Source: Nocardioides sp. InS609-2 (lineage in GTDB: Bacteria; Actinomycetota; Actinomycetes; Propionibacteriales; Nocardioidaceae). Taken from it: DNA of 64,000 nt. Location of the stretch: assembly GCF_023208195.1 (NCBI RefSeq), contig NZ_CP060034.1:310001-374000 (forward strand), read 5' to 3'. Shown one piece after another: positions 36,019-44,905 of the stretch. Numbering within the stretch: position 1 is the stretch's first letter; each line of letters starts with the position of its first letter. The position numbers and the translations under genes were made by a program. Under the pieces are notes generated by a model. That model did no database searches, was not told where the DNA came from, and was given only the letters and a program-made list of their open reading frames with translations.

Positions 36019-36129
36019 GGTCGGGCCGACTGAACAGGTCACATACCTAAAACTAGGTACGCCGCGAACGTGGTGCGTCGGGTTCGGCCCTCAAATGGCC
36101 GATCGACCATCCGGGCATGGCCCAGGTGG

Positions 36130-37800
36130 TCAGGGCGCGACGGGCGCCGTCGGCTCGGGCAGCAGCCCGAAGACCGGGTTGCACGTCCAGGACGCGCAAC
36201 CGATGAGCTGCTGACGACGCGCCTCGAGCCGGGTCCGGATCGCGGCGTACGTCGGGTCCTCGGCGCGGTTGACCATCTCGTAGGGGTCGAGCGCCCGGTC
36301 GTAGAGCAGCACGTCGCCACCCGAGCCCTGCACGGCATAGGTGTAACGAGACGTGCGGACACCGCGGTAGGCCCAGCCGTCGCCGTAGGACTTGCCGGTC
36401 TGCACCAGCGTCGTGTCGCGGAACGGGCTGGCCTGCCCGACCAGCGCCGGCGCGAGCGACGAGCCGTCGATGTCGCGCAGGGGAGTGACGCCGGCAATGT
36501 CGGCAAAGGTGGCCGGCAGGTCGACGGTGCTCACCGGCAACGTGGACATGGAGCCGGGCACGACTCCCGGGCCGTGCACGAGGAGCGGCACCTGGAAGGC
36601 CTCCTCGGAGATGACGTTCTTGCCGACGAAGCGGTGCTCGCCGAGGGAGTAACCGTTGTCGCTGGTGAAGAACAGCCAGGTGTTGTCCCACTCGCCGGTC
36701 TCCTTGAGCGTGGCCACCAGGGACGCCACGGACCGGTCGACAGCGCGCAGCGAGCGGATCCGCGCCAGGAACGTCCCGCGCACCTCGCCCACCTCACGCT
36801 GGGCACGGCCGCGCAGGTACGCGGGTCGGCTGCCTTGCGTGGCCATGTTGAAGCTCGGCTTGCTCATCGACGGGGGCTCGGCGTCGGCGTACGCCTCCCG
36901 GTCGCGGCCCTCGGCAGGCGGCGGCACCGGGTGGCCCTGCTTCGTGAAGCGGTAGTGCGGCGCGAGGTGGAAGGAGTAGAGGAAGAACGGCTCGTCGTCA
37001 CGGGAGAAGGTGCGCACCGCTGCATTGGTGCGTTCCTCGACGGCGTTGGTGACGTAGTAGTTCTTGTACGCCGCCACCCCCTGGCCGTCGTTGAAGAACG
37101 CGAAGTCGAAGTACTCGTAGACGCCCTGCACGAGCGGGTCCCACAGCGTCCAGCCGGAGTTGCGGCCGTCGTTGGCGTGGTAGCCGTTGAGATACTTGCC
37201 GACGAAGCCGGTCTGGTAGCCGGCGTCCTGGAACCACTTCCCGATCGTCTCCACCGGGTCGAGCGCCGCGTAGCCGCCGTGCGGGCCGTTGTTGTGCCGG
37301 ACGCCACTGTTCTGGGCGTACTGACCGGTGATCAGCTCGGCCCGTGCCGGGCAGCACAGCGGGTGCGGGGAGATCGCGTCGGTGAACTCCATGCCGCCGT
37401 CGCCGAGCGCCTCGCGGGTCTGCGGCATCCAGCGCAGGTCGTAGTCGGCCTGGTCGTCGGTGAGTACGACGACCACGTTGGGCCGCGACGACTGTGCCGT
37501 CTTGTCGGGGCGGTCGGCGCCGACTGCGGTGCCCCGGCGGGGCGCGGGCACGGAGCCGGGGAACGCGGCATCCGGATCGGGTGGCTCGCCCGTCATCAGC
37601 GCCAGCCCGCTGTCGCCGGACCGGTCGGACGAGCCGGAGTCGGCACCACTGGTTGCCGCCGCGCCCACGAAGCCCACGACGCACAGACCTGCTAGGACAG
37701 CAGCAGCGCTGCTTCTCCAGCCGCTCAATGGATCGGTCCCCGTGGTCGATGCGTCAGATGGTCGTCGACGGCACCCGGCCAGGGGTGCGCGATGGGCCAA
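36130..37800 (-). CDS. Secreted sulfatase
   Basis: 556 residues. An N-terminal hydrophobic segment (SSAAAVLAGLCVVGFVGAAA) suggests export. The core matches sulfatases: NVVVVLTDDQADYDLRWMPQ (metal Asp pair) and HPLCCPARAELITGQYAQNS with the C-x-P-x-R motif whose Cys becomes formylglycine. YSFHLAPHYRF and FTSDNGYSLGEHRF carry further metal and substrate residues. Likely acts on sulfated glycans or aryl sulfates outside the cell. Upstream and on the same strand as the DUF1800/DUF1501 pair but 112 nt away. No maturase gene for formylglycine is seen in the window. Confidence 0.88.
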   Translation of the reverse strand: MAHRAPLAGCRRRPSDASTTGTDPLSGWRSSAAAVLAGLCVVGFVGAAATSGADSGSSDRSGDSGLALMTGEPPDPDAAFPGSVPAPRRGTAVGADRPDKTAQSSRPNVVVVLTDDQADYDLRWMPQTREALGDGGMEFTDAISPHPLCCPARAELITGQYAQNSGVRHNNGPHGGYAALDPVETIGKWFQDAGYQTGFVGKYLNGYHANDGRNSGWTLWDPLVQGVYEYFDFAFFNDGQGVAAYKNYYVTNAVEERTNAAVRTFSRDDEPFFLYSFHLAPHYRFTKQGHPVPPPAEGRDREAYADAEPPSMSKPSFNMATQGSRPAYLRGRAQREVGEVRGTFLARIRSLRAVDRSVASLVATLKETGEWDNTWLFFTSDNGYSLGEHRFVGKNVISEEAFQVPLLVHGPGVVPGSMSTLPVSTVDLPATFADIAGVTPLRDIDGSSLAPALVGQASPFRDTTLVQTGKSYGDGWAYRGVRTSRYTYAVQGSGGDVLLYDRALDPYEMVNRAEDPTYAAIRTRLEARRQQLIGCASWTCNPVFGLLPEPTAPVAP

Positions 37801-37926
37801 GAGTAAGGCAGGGCCGATACAGTTCGGGCATCATCGCCGACAACGGAAGACATGATCTCTTCACATGGACGGGCCTCAAAGTAGCCAGCCCCAGCACCCC
37901 CCTCTGACCGCCCCGGCAGGTGCCGC

Positions 37927-39276
37927 GTGCTGACCCCGCTGATCCTGCTCGGCGTCTCCCTTCTCCTGGTCCTCGCGTGCGGGCTGTTCGTCGCGGCCGA
38001 GTTCGCACTGGTGACCGTCGACCGCGGTTCGGTCGACCGGGCGGCCGAGACCGGCGACGCGAAGGCCATCGGCGTCCAGCGCGCACTGAAGTCCTTGTCG
38101 ACCCAGCTCTCGGGGGCCCAGGTGGGCATCACCGTCACCAACCTGGCGATCGGTTTCCTCGCGGAGCCGGCCATCGCGCAGCTTGTCGACGGCCCGCTCG
38201 GGGCGGCCGGCGTGTCCGAGCGCTTCGTGCCCGGCATCTCCATCGCGCTCGGCCTGCTGACCGGCACCTTCCTCACCATGATCTTCGGCGAGCTGGTGCC
38301 CAAGAACCTCGCCATCTCGGCCCCGTTGGCCACAGCGCGCACGACCCAGGGCTTCCAGCGCGTGTTCACCCGCGGGATGGCCGGGCCGATCGCCGTACTC
38401 AACGGCTCCGCCAACGCCATCGTCCGTCGCCTCGGCCTCGAGCCGCAGGAGGAGCTGCGCTCAGCGCGCAGCGCGCAGGAGCTCGCCTCGCTCGTCCAGC
38501 GATCGGCCGACCACGGCACCCTCGACGCCGAGACCGCCGAGCTGATGGAACGGTCGGTCGAGTTCGGCCACCGCACCGCCGGCGAGATCATGACCCCGCG
38601 CGTGCGCACCACCTCGCTCGAAGAGGGAGACCGCGCCGCCGCCGTGATCGAGCTCGCCCGCCGCACCGGGCACTCCCGCTTCCCGGTGCTCGACCACGAG
38701 GACGTCGTCGTCGGCACCGTCCACGTCAAGCACGCCGTCGCGCTGCCGGTGCACGAACGCGCGACCACGCGAGTGAAACACATCATGCTCAAGCCGATCG
38801 TCGTACCCGACTCACTCCGGCTAGACCCGTTGCTAGCCCTGCTGCGCGAAGACGGGTTCCAGATGGCCGTCGTCCTCGACGAGTATGGCGGCCAGGCCGG
38901 CATCGTGACCCTCGAGGACGTGGTGGAGGAGATCGTCGGTGACATCGCCGACGAGCACGACCGTCACGGCACCCGCGCCCGGCTGCGACGCGACGGCACC
39001 TGGACCCTCTCCGGTCTGCTGCGCCCCGACGAGGTCGAGGACCTGACCGGCATCCAGCTCCCCGAGGACGAGGCCTACGACACGATCGCCGGCCTGGTGC
39101 TCCAGCGTCTCGGGCGAGTGCCCGACAACGGCGAGGTGGCCGAGCTGTCACTCTCCGACCTCGACGACTCCGGCGACCGCCGCGAGCACCAGGTCGAGCT
39201 GACCGTCGAGCGGATGGATGGCCTGCGCGTCGACCGGATCACGATGCGCGTCAAGGAGGTGGGCGCCGATGAGTGA
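37927..39276 (+). CDS. CNNM/HlyC-type membrane protein with CBS pair
   Basis: 449 residues from a GTG. The DUF21 membrane domain (ALVTVDRGSVDRAAETG, SGAQVGITVTNLAIGFLAEP, GELVPKNLAI) is followed by two CBS domains (MTPRVRTTSLEEGDRAAAVI, HSRFPVL, DEYGGQAGIVTLEDVVEEIV) and a CorC/HlyC domain at the C-terminus (LSGLLRPDEVEDLTGIQLPE). Such proteins take part in magnesium/cobalt efflux or its control. It overlaps the second paralogue by 8 nt. Confidence 0.88.
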   Translation: MLTPLILLGVSLLLVLACGLFVAAEFALVTVDRGSVDRAAETGDAKAIGVQRALKSLSTQLSGAQVGITVTNLAIGFLAEPAIAQLVDGPLGAAGVSERFVPGISIALGLLTGTFLTMIFGELVPKNLAISAPLATARTTQGFQRVFTRGMAGPIAVLNGSANAIVRRLGLEPQEELRSARSAQELASLVQRSADHGTLDAETAELMERSVEFGHRTAGEIMTPRVRTTSLEEGDRAAAVIELARRTGHSRFPVLDHEDVVVGTVHVKHAVALPVHERATTRVKHIMLKPIVVPDSLRLDPLLALLREDGFQMAVVLDEYGGQAGIVTLEDVVEEIVGDIADEHDRHGTRARLRRDGTWTLSGLLRPDEVEDLTGIQLPEDEAYDTIAGLVLQRLGRVPDNGEVAELSLSDLDDSGDRREHQVELTVERMDGLRVDRITMRVKEVGADE

Positions 39277-40318
39277 CTTCGGTGGCGTTCTGCTGGCAGT
39301 CGTGCTGCTGGCCTTCAACGCGTTCTTCGTCGGCGCGGAGTTCGCGCTGATCAGTGCCCGGCGCAGCCAGATCGAGCCGCGCGCCCAGCAGGGCTCGCGG
39401 GTCGCCCGCACGACCCTGATGGCGATGGAGAACGTCACGCTGATGATGGCCGGCGCCCAGCTCGGCATCACCATCTGCTCGCTGGGTCTCGGTGCCGTCG
39501 GCGAGCCGGCGGTCGCCCACCTGCTGGAGCCCGTCTTCCAGGCCGTCAACGTGCCCGAGTCGTGGTTGCACCCGGTGTCGTTCGTCGTCGCCCTGACGAT
39601 CGTGGTCTACCTCCACGTCGTGCTGGGGGAGATGGTGCCCAAGAACATCGCGCTCGCCGGCCCCGACCGGTCGGCACTGGTGCTCGGCCCACCGATGGTG
39701 CTGGTCGTGACCCTGCTGCGCCCACTGATCGTCGTACTCAACGCGATCGCCAACGCGACCTTGCGGCTGCTCAACGTCGAGCCCAGGGACGAGATCAGCT
39801 CGACCTTCACCCGCGAGGAGGTCGCGGCGCTGGTCGAGGAGTCCCGCGGCGAGGGCATGCTCGAGGACGACGAGTACGGCCGGCTCGCCGGTGCGCTCGG
39901 GTTCATCGAGAAGACGGTCTCGTCGGTGCTCATGCCGGTCGACGGCCTGACCACGGTCTTGCGCGGTGCCACGGTCGCCGACGTCGAAGAGGTCTGCGCG
40001 GCCACTGGCTTCAGCCGCTTCCCGGTGGTCGACGACGACGGCAGCCTGATGGGCTACCTCCACATCAAGGATGTCCTCGAGACCGACGAGTCGCGCCGTG
40101 GCAGCGCCGTCGACGACAAGTGGATCCGGCCGTTCGCGACGGTGGCGTCCGACGAGCTCCTGCACGACGTGCTCGAGAGCCTTCAGCGCCGCGGTGCGCA
40201 CATGGCGCGAGTCGTGTCGCGTGAGGGCGAGTCCCTGGGCATCGCCACGCTCGAGGACGTGCTCGAGGAGCTGGTCGGCGAGATCCGCGACGCCTCCCAC
40301 CAGGACGAGAACGTCTGA
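39269..40318 (+). CDS. CNNM/HlyC-type membrane protein with CBS pair, shorter paralogue
   Basis: 349 residues from the ATG at 39269, with AAGGAGG upstream inside the previous gene. DUF21 membrane domain (FVGAEFALISARRSQIEPRA, GAQLGITICSLGLGAVGEPA, GEMVPKNIALAG) and two CBS domains (VLMPVDGLTTVL, FSRFPVV, TLEDVLEELVGEI). It lacks the C-terminal CorC/HlyC domain of its partner. The overlapping pair probably forms a hetero-oligomer, as in many actinobacteria. Confidence 0.88.
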   Translation: MSDFGGVLLAVVLLAFNAFFVGAEFALISARRSQIEPRAQQGSRVARTTLMAMENVTLMMAGAQLGITICSLGLGAVGEPAVAHLLEPVFQAVNVPESWLHPVSFVVALTIVVYLHVVLGEMVPKNIALAGPDRSALVLGPPMVLVVTLLRPLIVVLNAIANATLRLLNVEPRDEISSTFTREEVAALVEESRGEGMLEDDEYGRLAGALGFIEKTVSSVLMPVDGLTTVLRGATVADVEEVCAATGFSRFPVVDDDGSLMGYLHIKDVLETDESRRGSAVDDKWIRPFATVASDELLHDVLESLQRRGAHMARVVSREGESLGIATLEDVLEELVGEIRDASHQDENV

Positions 40319-40412
40319 CCCCGCCCTGCGGCGGCGGTACGCCGTGCACGCCCCGTCGCTATATAGGGTGGGCTCGCCCCCGTCCGGATCAGTTCACAGA
40401 AGCAGTCTGAGG

Positions 40413-41060
40413 ATGCACGCCGTGCCCGAGCCGTCGCCCGAGCAGCCGCCTGAGGCGGCCCCCGACGTGACTCCCGAACCGGCTCATGAACCGGTCGAGC
40501 GCAGCCATCGGGTCTGGACCGTGCCCAACATGCTGAGCATGCTCCGGCTCGCCGGGGTGCCGCTGTTCCTATGGTTGGTGCTGGGCCCAGAGGCCGACGG
40601 CTGGGCGCTGGCGCTGCTGATGGTCTCCGGCGTCACCGACTATCTCGACGGCTACCTCGCCCGCAAACTGAACCAGTTCTCCAGCGTGGGCGAGATCCTC
40701 GACCCGGTCGCCGACCGGCTCTACATCCTCGCGGTCGTCATCGGCCTTGCGCTGCGCGACATCATCCCGTGGTGGGTGGCGATCATCCTGCCGCTGCGCG
40801 ATGCGCTGCTGTGGGGGCTGGTGCCGTTCCTGCGCACGCGTGGCTACAGCTCGCTACCGGTGCACTTCCTGGGCAAGGCCGCCACGTTCAACCTGCTGTA
40901 CGCGTTCCCGCTGCTGCTCCTCGGTGACGGCGAGGGCACCGTCGCGACGCTGGCCCAGGTCTTCGGCTGGGCCTTCGCCTTCTGGGGGATCGGTCTCTAC
41001 TGGTGGGCGGGAGTGCTCTACGCCTGGCAGGTCCGCAAGCTGCTGGCCGAGCCCCGATGA
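40413..41060 (+). CDS. CDP-alcohol phosphatidyltransferase
   Basis: 215 residues. A proline/glutamate-rich N-terminal tail of ~35 residues is followed by six membrane helices. The family motif is DYLDGYLARKLNQF, then GEILDPVADRLY (D-G-x2-A-R-x8-G-x3-D-x3-D). It would transfer a phosphatidyl group from CDP-diacylglycerol to an alcohol, as in phosphatidylglycerophosphate or cardiolipin synthesis. It opens the conserved actinobacterial cluster leading to gcvH and garA and corresponds by position to mycobacterial pgsA2. The acceptor is not certain. Confidence 0.85.
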   Translation: MHAVPEPSPEQPPEAAPDVTPEPAHEPVERSHRVWTVPNMLSMLRLAGVPLFLWLVLGPEADGWALALLMVSGVTDYLDGYLARKLNQFSSVGEILDPVADRLYILAVVIGLALRDIIPWWVAIILPLRDALLWGLVPFLRTRGYSSLPVHFLGKAATFNLLYAFPLLLLGDGEGTVATLAQVFGWAFAFWGIGLYWWAGVLYAWQVRKLLAEPR

Positions 41061-41911
41061 GCCAGCAGCTGCCCGAGCACGTCACTCTTCCGCTGCTGGC
41101 CAAGATCACCCAGCAGTCGATGGACGAGGACTACCAGCACGTGGCCCGGGCCCGAGCCGCCGGTGCCGAGCCGCCCGAGTCAACGACCACACGGGCCTTC
41201 AGCGCGATCGTCGTCGCCGTCTTCGGCACGCTCGTCGCGATCGCCGGAGTGCAGACCGCCCGCAACGCCGACACCGACGCGGTGGGGCGCTCGGCGCTGA
41301 TCTCGCGGATCCAGGACGAGAAGACCCAGCTCACCACCATCCAGGACCGGGTCGGTGAGCTCGTGGCCGACAACGCGACGTCCGACAAGTCACTGCGGAG
41401 CATGCGCACACGCCAGGCAGACCTGGCCTCCCGCGTACGCCGCCTCGAGACCCGCACGGGTTTCGGACCGGTCACCGGCAAGGGTGTGGTGGTCACCGTC
41501 AACGATGCCGAGAACGGCGACGAGACCCAGGTGGTGCGTGACGACGACCTCGCCATCCTGGTCGACGGGCTGTGGGCCGCCGGCGCCGAGGCGATCGCCA
41601 TCAACGGGCAGCGGCTCACGGTGCTCACCTCGATCCAGAACTCCGGTCGAGCCATCCACGTCAACACGCGGCCCCTCGCTCCGCCGTACGTCGTGGAGGT
41701 GATCGGCAACCAGGACACCCTGCCGGCGAGACTGCTGAACACCGCTCATGGCGCCGCGTGGTACGCGCTGGCCCGGAGCTTGGCCTTCCGTTTCTCGATG
41801 GACAATGATGACAAACTGACCCTGCCGGCAGCACGGCTGCTGCCGCTGCGGCAGGCCCAGACCGGATCGGCCGCGGACCTCGCGGGCACGCAGAAGGAGG
41901 CACTCCCGTGA
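41057..41911 (+). CDS. DUF881 family membrane protein, first copy
   Basis: 284 residues. A cytosolic N-terminus, one membrane helix (FSAIVVAVFGTLVAIAGVQT), a coiled-coil stretch (~85-145) and the DUF881 domain (GFGPVTGKGVVVTVNDAENG, INGQRLTVLTSIQNSG, APPYVVEVIGN). Starts with an ATGA overlap with the phosphatidyltransferase gene. DUF881 proteins are thought to act in cell division or envelope processes in Gram-positives, mainly by context. Confidence 0.88.
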   Translation: MSQQLPEHVTLPLLAKITQQSMDEDYQHVARARAAGAEPPESTTTRAFSAIVVAVFGTLVAIAGVQTARNADTDAVGRSALISRIQDEKTQLTTIQDRVGELVADNATSDKSLRSMRTRQADLASRVRRLETRTGFGPVTGKGVVVTVNDAENGDETQVVRDDDLAILVDGLWAAGAEAIAINGQRLTVLTSIQNSGRAIHVNTRPLAPPYVVEVIGNQDTLPARLLNTAHGAAWYALARSLAFRFSMDNDDKLTLPAARLLPLRQAQTGSAADLAGTQKEALP

Positions 41912-42240
41912 TCGCCGCGCTCGGACTGCTCTTCGGCATCGTCGCCGGGCTCCTTCTCCAGCCCGACGTGCCGCTCGGTCTCGTGCCCTACCTGCCGATC
42001 GCGGTGGTGGCCGCGCTCGACGCCGTGTTCGGCGGTCTGCGTGCGCTCCTCGACGGGATCTTCGACGACAAGGTGTTCGTCGTGTCGTTCCTGAGCAACG
42101 TCGTGATCGCCGCCGCGATCGTCTACCTCGGTGACCAGCTCGGTGTCGGCGCCCAGCTCTCGACCGGTGTCATCGTCGTGCTCGGAATCCGGATCTTCTC
42201 CAACGTCGCCGCTATCCGAAGGCACCTGTTCCATGCGTGA
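41908..42240 (+). CDS. Small basic protein Sbp (DUF1290)
   Basis: 110 residues, three membrane helices (IAALGLLFGIVAGLLLQPDV, YLPIAVVAALDAVFGGLRAL, SNVVIAAAIVYLGDQLG). Matches DUF1290, which lies next to ylmG/div genes in Firmicutes and between DUF881 genes in actinobacteria. GTG start overlapping the upstream stop (GTGA). Function unknown; cell division context. Confidence 0.9.
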   Translation: MIAALGLLFGIVAGLLLQPDVPLGLVPYLPIAVVAALDAVFGGLRALLDGIFDDKVFVVSFLSNVVIAAAIVYLGDQLGVGAQLSTGVIVVLGIRIFSNVAAIRRHLFHA

Positions 42241-42997
42241 CGAGACTCCCGACGTCCCCGAGCAGGAGCGCCCCGACACCGGGCGCGACCGGCTCGTTCG
42301 CGCCCTCATGAAGCCGTCGCGGTCGCAGGCCGTCGTGGGTGTGCTCCTGGCGGCCCTCGGGTTCGCCGCGATCGTGCAGGTGCGCACCAACCAGCTCGAC
42401 GACACCTACAGCGGTCGCCGCGAGCAGGACCTCATCGAGATCCTCGGTGGCCTGACCGGCACGTCGGACCGGGCCCGCCGCGAGATCTCGCGCCTCGAGG
42501 ACACCCGCAACCAGCTGCAGTCCGACACCAGTGCCCGCAGTGCCGCCATCGAGCAGGCCGAGGCACGGGTCGAGACCCTCAACATCCTGGCCGGACTGGT
42601 GCCCGTCACCGGGCCCGGTCTGCGCATCACCATCACCGAGGAGACCGGCCGGGTCAGCATCGACTCGCTGCTCGACACGGTGCAGGAGCTGCGCACCGCG
42701 GGGGCAGAGGCGATGGAGTTCAACGACGAGGTCCGGCTCGCCGCCGAGAGCTCGTTCAACGACATCGACGGCAACCTCGAGGTCGACGGCCAAACGCTCG
42801 AGGCGCCGTACGTCCTCGAGGTGATCGGGGAGCCGCACACCCTGCACAGCGGACTCACGTTTCCGAGCGGTCCGATCTCCTCGCTGGAGACACAGGACGG
42901 CTCCAGGGTCGATGTCGAGGAGCTCACCTCAGTCGACATCGAGAGCATCCGCACGACCGACCGACCGGAGTTCGCACAGCCCGGTGACGGGCAGTAG
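42233..42997 (+). CDS. DUF881 family membrane protein, second copy
   Basis: 254 residues, overlapping Sbp by 8 nt. One membrane helix (QAVVGVLLAALGFAAIVQVR), then a coiled coil (~60-110) and a DUF881 domain (GLVPVTGPGLRITITEETGR, EFNDEVRLAAES, APYVLEVIGEPHTL). The two copies differ enough to be old duplicates and probably form a complex with Sbp. Confidence 0.88.
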   Translation: MRDETPDVPEQERPDTGRDRLVRALMKPSRSQAVVGVLLAALGFAAIVQVRTNQLDDTYSGRREQDLIEILGGLTGTSDRARREISRLEDTRNQLQSDTSARSAAIEQAEARVETLNILAGLVPVTGPGLRITITEETGRVSIDSLLDTVQELRTAGAEAMEFNDEVRLAAESSFNDIDGNLEVDGQTLEAPYVLEVIGEPHTLHSGLTFPSGPISSLETQDGSRVDVEELTSVDIESIRTTDRPEFAQPGDGQ

Positions 42998-43057
42998 CCT
43001 CACCGGCAGCAGCACTCGTTTGCACGTGTCCAGATGACCTCATTCTCAGGAGCAGGC

Positions 43058-43441
43058 ATGTACCCCGAGGACCTGAAGTACACCGCCGAGCACGAGTGGG
43101 TGCGCAGCCCCGGCGACCACGAGGGTGCCGTGCGTGTCGGCATCACCCACTTCGCGCAGGACGCGCTGGGCGACATCGTCTACGTCTCCCTGCCCGAGGT
43201 CGGCGAGGTCGTCACCGCCGGCGACACCTGCGGTGAGCTCGAGTCGACCAAGTCGGTCAGCGACATCTACGCACCGGTGAGCGGCCAGGTCGTGGGCCGC
43301 AACGAGGCGCTCGACGCGACTCCCGAGCTCGTCAACAACGATCCGTACGCCGGAGGCTGGCTATTCGAGGTGGTCCCCGACGACGCCGCCGCGGTCGACG
43401 GTCTTCTCGACGCCGCGAGCTACCAGCAGCTCCTCTCCTGA
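43058..43441 (+). CDS. gcvH: Glycine cleavage system H protein
   Basis: 127 residues from the ATG at 43058, chosen for the AGGAG 7 nt upstream (an upstream ATG at 43034 is less well placed). The lipoyl-lysine site is LESTKSVSDIYAPVSG (K ~68), with the fold-typical GDIVYVSLPEVGEVV before it. GcvH carries the aminomethyl group between the P, T and L proteins. P is encoded 3 kb downstream; T and L are not in the window. Confidence 0.95.
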   Translation: MYPEDLKYTAEHEWVRSPGDHEGAVRVGITHFAQDALGDIVYVSLPEVGEVVTAGDTCGELESTKSVSDIYAPVSGQVVGRNEALDATPELVNNDPYAGGWLFEVVPDDAAAVDGLLDAASYQQLLS

Positions 43442-43498
43442 CGCGTCCCTTCCCGTACCGACGGGGTTGTCGCGGCTGATAGGTTCGAGACAACCTTC

Positions 43499-43521
43499 AC
43501 CCTCAGCCCTTGATTGAGGGT
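43499..43521. promoter_or_regulatory. 7-9-7 palindrome before the FHA gene (MerR-type site)
   Basis: ACCCTCA-N9-TGAGGGT, a perfect 7-bp inverted repeat. It lies 36 nt before the FHA gene start. A near copy (ACCCTCC-N9-TGAGGGT) precedes the second MerR gene at 45401. MerR-family proteins bind such long-spacer palindromes, and two are encoded in this cluster. Confidence 0.55.
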
Positions 43522-43557
43522 TTGCGGTGACATCACGATCCTGAAGCGGAGGAAGAC

Positions 43558-44094
43558 ATGCCGTTCTGTACGGCCTGCGGCAAGCAGAACCCCGACGACG
43601 CGCGCTTCTGCGCGCAGTGCGGCACGCCCATCGCCGCCGCTGCCGACGCGGCACCCGCCGAGGCACCGGGGGAGCAGACCGCCACCATCACGTTCGGCAA
43701 CCCGCCGGAGCGTCCAGGGGAGCGGCCCGCAGAGGCCACCGACCGGCAGCTCAGCGCCGTCGACGCCGCCGCGGTCGACGCGCTGCCCACCGGACATGCC
43801 TTGCTCGTCGTGCAGCGCGGCCCCGGTGCGGGCAACCGCTTCCTCCTCGACACCGACCTGGTGACCGCTGGTCGCCACCCCGAGTCCGAGATCTTCCTCG
43901 ACGACGTGACGGTGTCGCGTCGGCACGCCGACTTCCGTCGTACGGGCTCGTCGTTCAGCGTCTCCGACGTCGGCAGTCTCAACGGGACCTACGTCAACCG
44001 CGACCGGATCGACTCCGTCGACCTCACCGACGGCGACGAGGTGCAGATCGGCAAGTACCGCCTCGTCTTCTTCTCCGGGCACGTCAGCGGCTGA
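43558..44094 (+). CDS. garA: FHA-domain protein, GarA/OdhI homologue with N-terminal zinc ribbon
   Basis: 178 residues. A zinc ribbon (FCTACGKQNPDDARFCAQCG) at 3-22, a linker with a possible phosphorylation region (EQTATITFGNPPE, cf. the ETTSVF site of mycobacterial GarA), then an FHA domain from ~85: GRHPESEIFLDDVTVSRRHA, GSLNGTYVNRDRI. GarA/OdhI switches 2-oxoglutarate metabolism after phosphorylation by PknB/PknG. Mycobacterial GarA has no zinc ribbon, so this is a variant. The gene lies between gcvH and ftsR as expected. Confidence 0.88.
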   Translation: MPFCTACGKQNPDDARFCAQCGTPIAAAADAAPAEAPGEQTATITFGNPPERPGERPAEATDRQLSAVDAAAVDALPTGHALLVVQRGPGAGNRFLLDTDLVTAGRHPESEIFLDDVTVSRRHADFRRTGSSFSVSDVGSLNGTYVNRDRIDSVDLTDGDEVQIGKYRLVFFSGHVSG

Positions 44095-44097
44095 CCC

Positions 44098-44862
44098 GTG
44101 GCTCCCTCTCCGTCGGCCGGCTCGTCGCCCGGAGCCGCTGGCTCGACCGCCGGTCGCGCCCGGATGACGATCGGGCAGGTGCTCGACCAGCTCCGGCCCG
44201 ACTACCCGGGCATCACCATCCCCAAGATCCGGTTCCTCGAGGACAAGGGGCTGATCAAGCCCGAGCGCACCCCGTCGGGCTACCGCAAGTTCGCCGGTGA
44301 CGACATCGACCGGCTGCGCTACATCCTGCGCATGCAGCGTGACCACTACCTGCCGCTCAAGGTGATCGGTCAGCACCTCGACGCCATCGACCGGGGGCTC
44401 GAGCCCCCGCCCATCGACTCCGTGGTGCCCACGGTCCCGAAGGTGTCGCTCACCAGCGATGGGCTGCCCTCGCCCGAGTCGTTCGCCCGGCGCTCCGACG
44501 TACGACTCTCGCGGCGTGAACTGCTGAAGATCGCCGAGGTCAGCGACGAGCTGCTCACCCAGCTCGAGCAGTTCGGCCTGGTCTCCGCACGTACGGGCAC
44601 CGGCCACTACGACACCGACGCCCTGGTGATCGCGGAGACCGCGCGCGAGCTCGCGGAGTTCGGCTTCGAGCCCCGCCACCTGCGCGCCTTCAAGACCGCC
44701 GCAGACCGCGAGGTCGGCCTCGTCGAGCAGGTCGTGGCACCGCTCAAGCGCGGCCGCGACGCCGCGGCCAAGGGCCGCGCCGACGACGTCACCAGCGAGA
44801 TCGCGGCCCTGTCCGTGCGGTTGCACGCGACGTTGGTCAAACAGGGCCTCGAGCGCATCTGA
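44098..44862 (+). CDS. ftsR: MerR-family regulator, FtsR/Rv1828 type
   Basis: 254 residues from a GTG 4 nt after the FHA stop. The first ~20 residues are a variable tail; the MerR winged helix starts MTIGQVLDQLRPDYPGITIP with KIRFLEDKGLIKPERTPSGY. DHYLPLKVIGQHLDAI and the long C-terminal part match FtsR, which activates ftsZ in corynebacteria, and Rv1828 of M. tuberculosis. A likely binder of the ACCCTC palindromes nearby (inference). Confidence 0.9.
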   Translation: MAPSPSAGSSPGAAGSTAGRARMTIGQVLDQLRPDYPGITIPKIRFLEDKGLIKPERTPSGYRKFAGDDIDRLRYILRMQRDHYLPLKVIGQHLDAIDRGLEPPPIDSVVPTVPKVSLTSDGLPSPESFARRSDVRLSRRELLKIAEVSDELLTQLEQFGLVSARTGTGHYDTDALVIAETARELAEFGFEPRHLRAFKTAADREVGLVEQVVAPLKRGRDAAAKGRADDVTSEIAALSVRLHATLVKQGLERI

Positions 44863-44905
44863 TCTGCCCACCTCGCGCCAACCGGGCCGGAGTAGGGTTC
44901 TGGAC

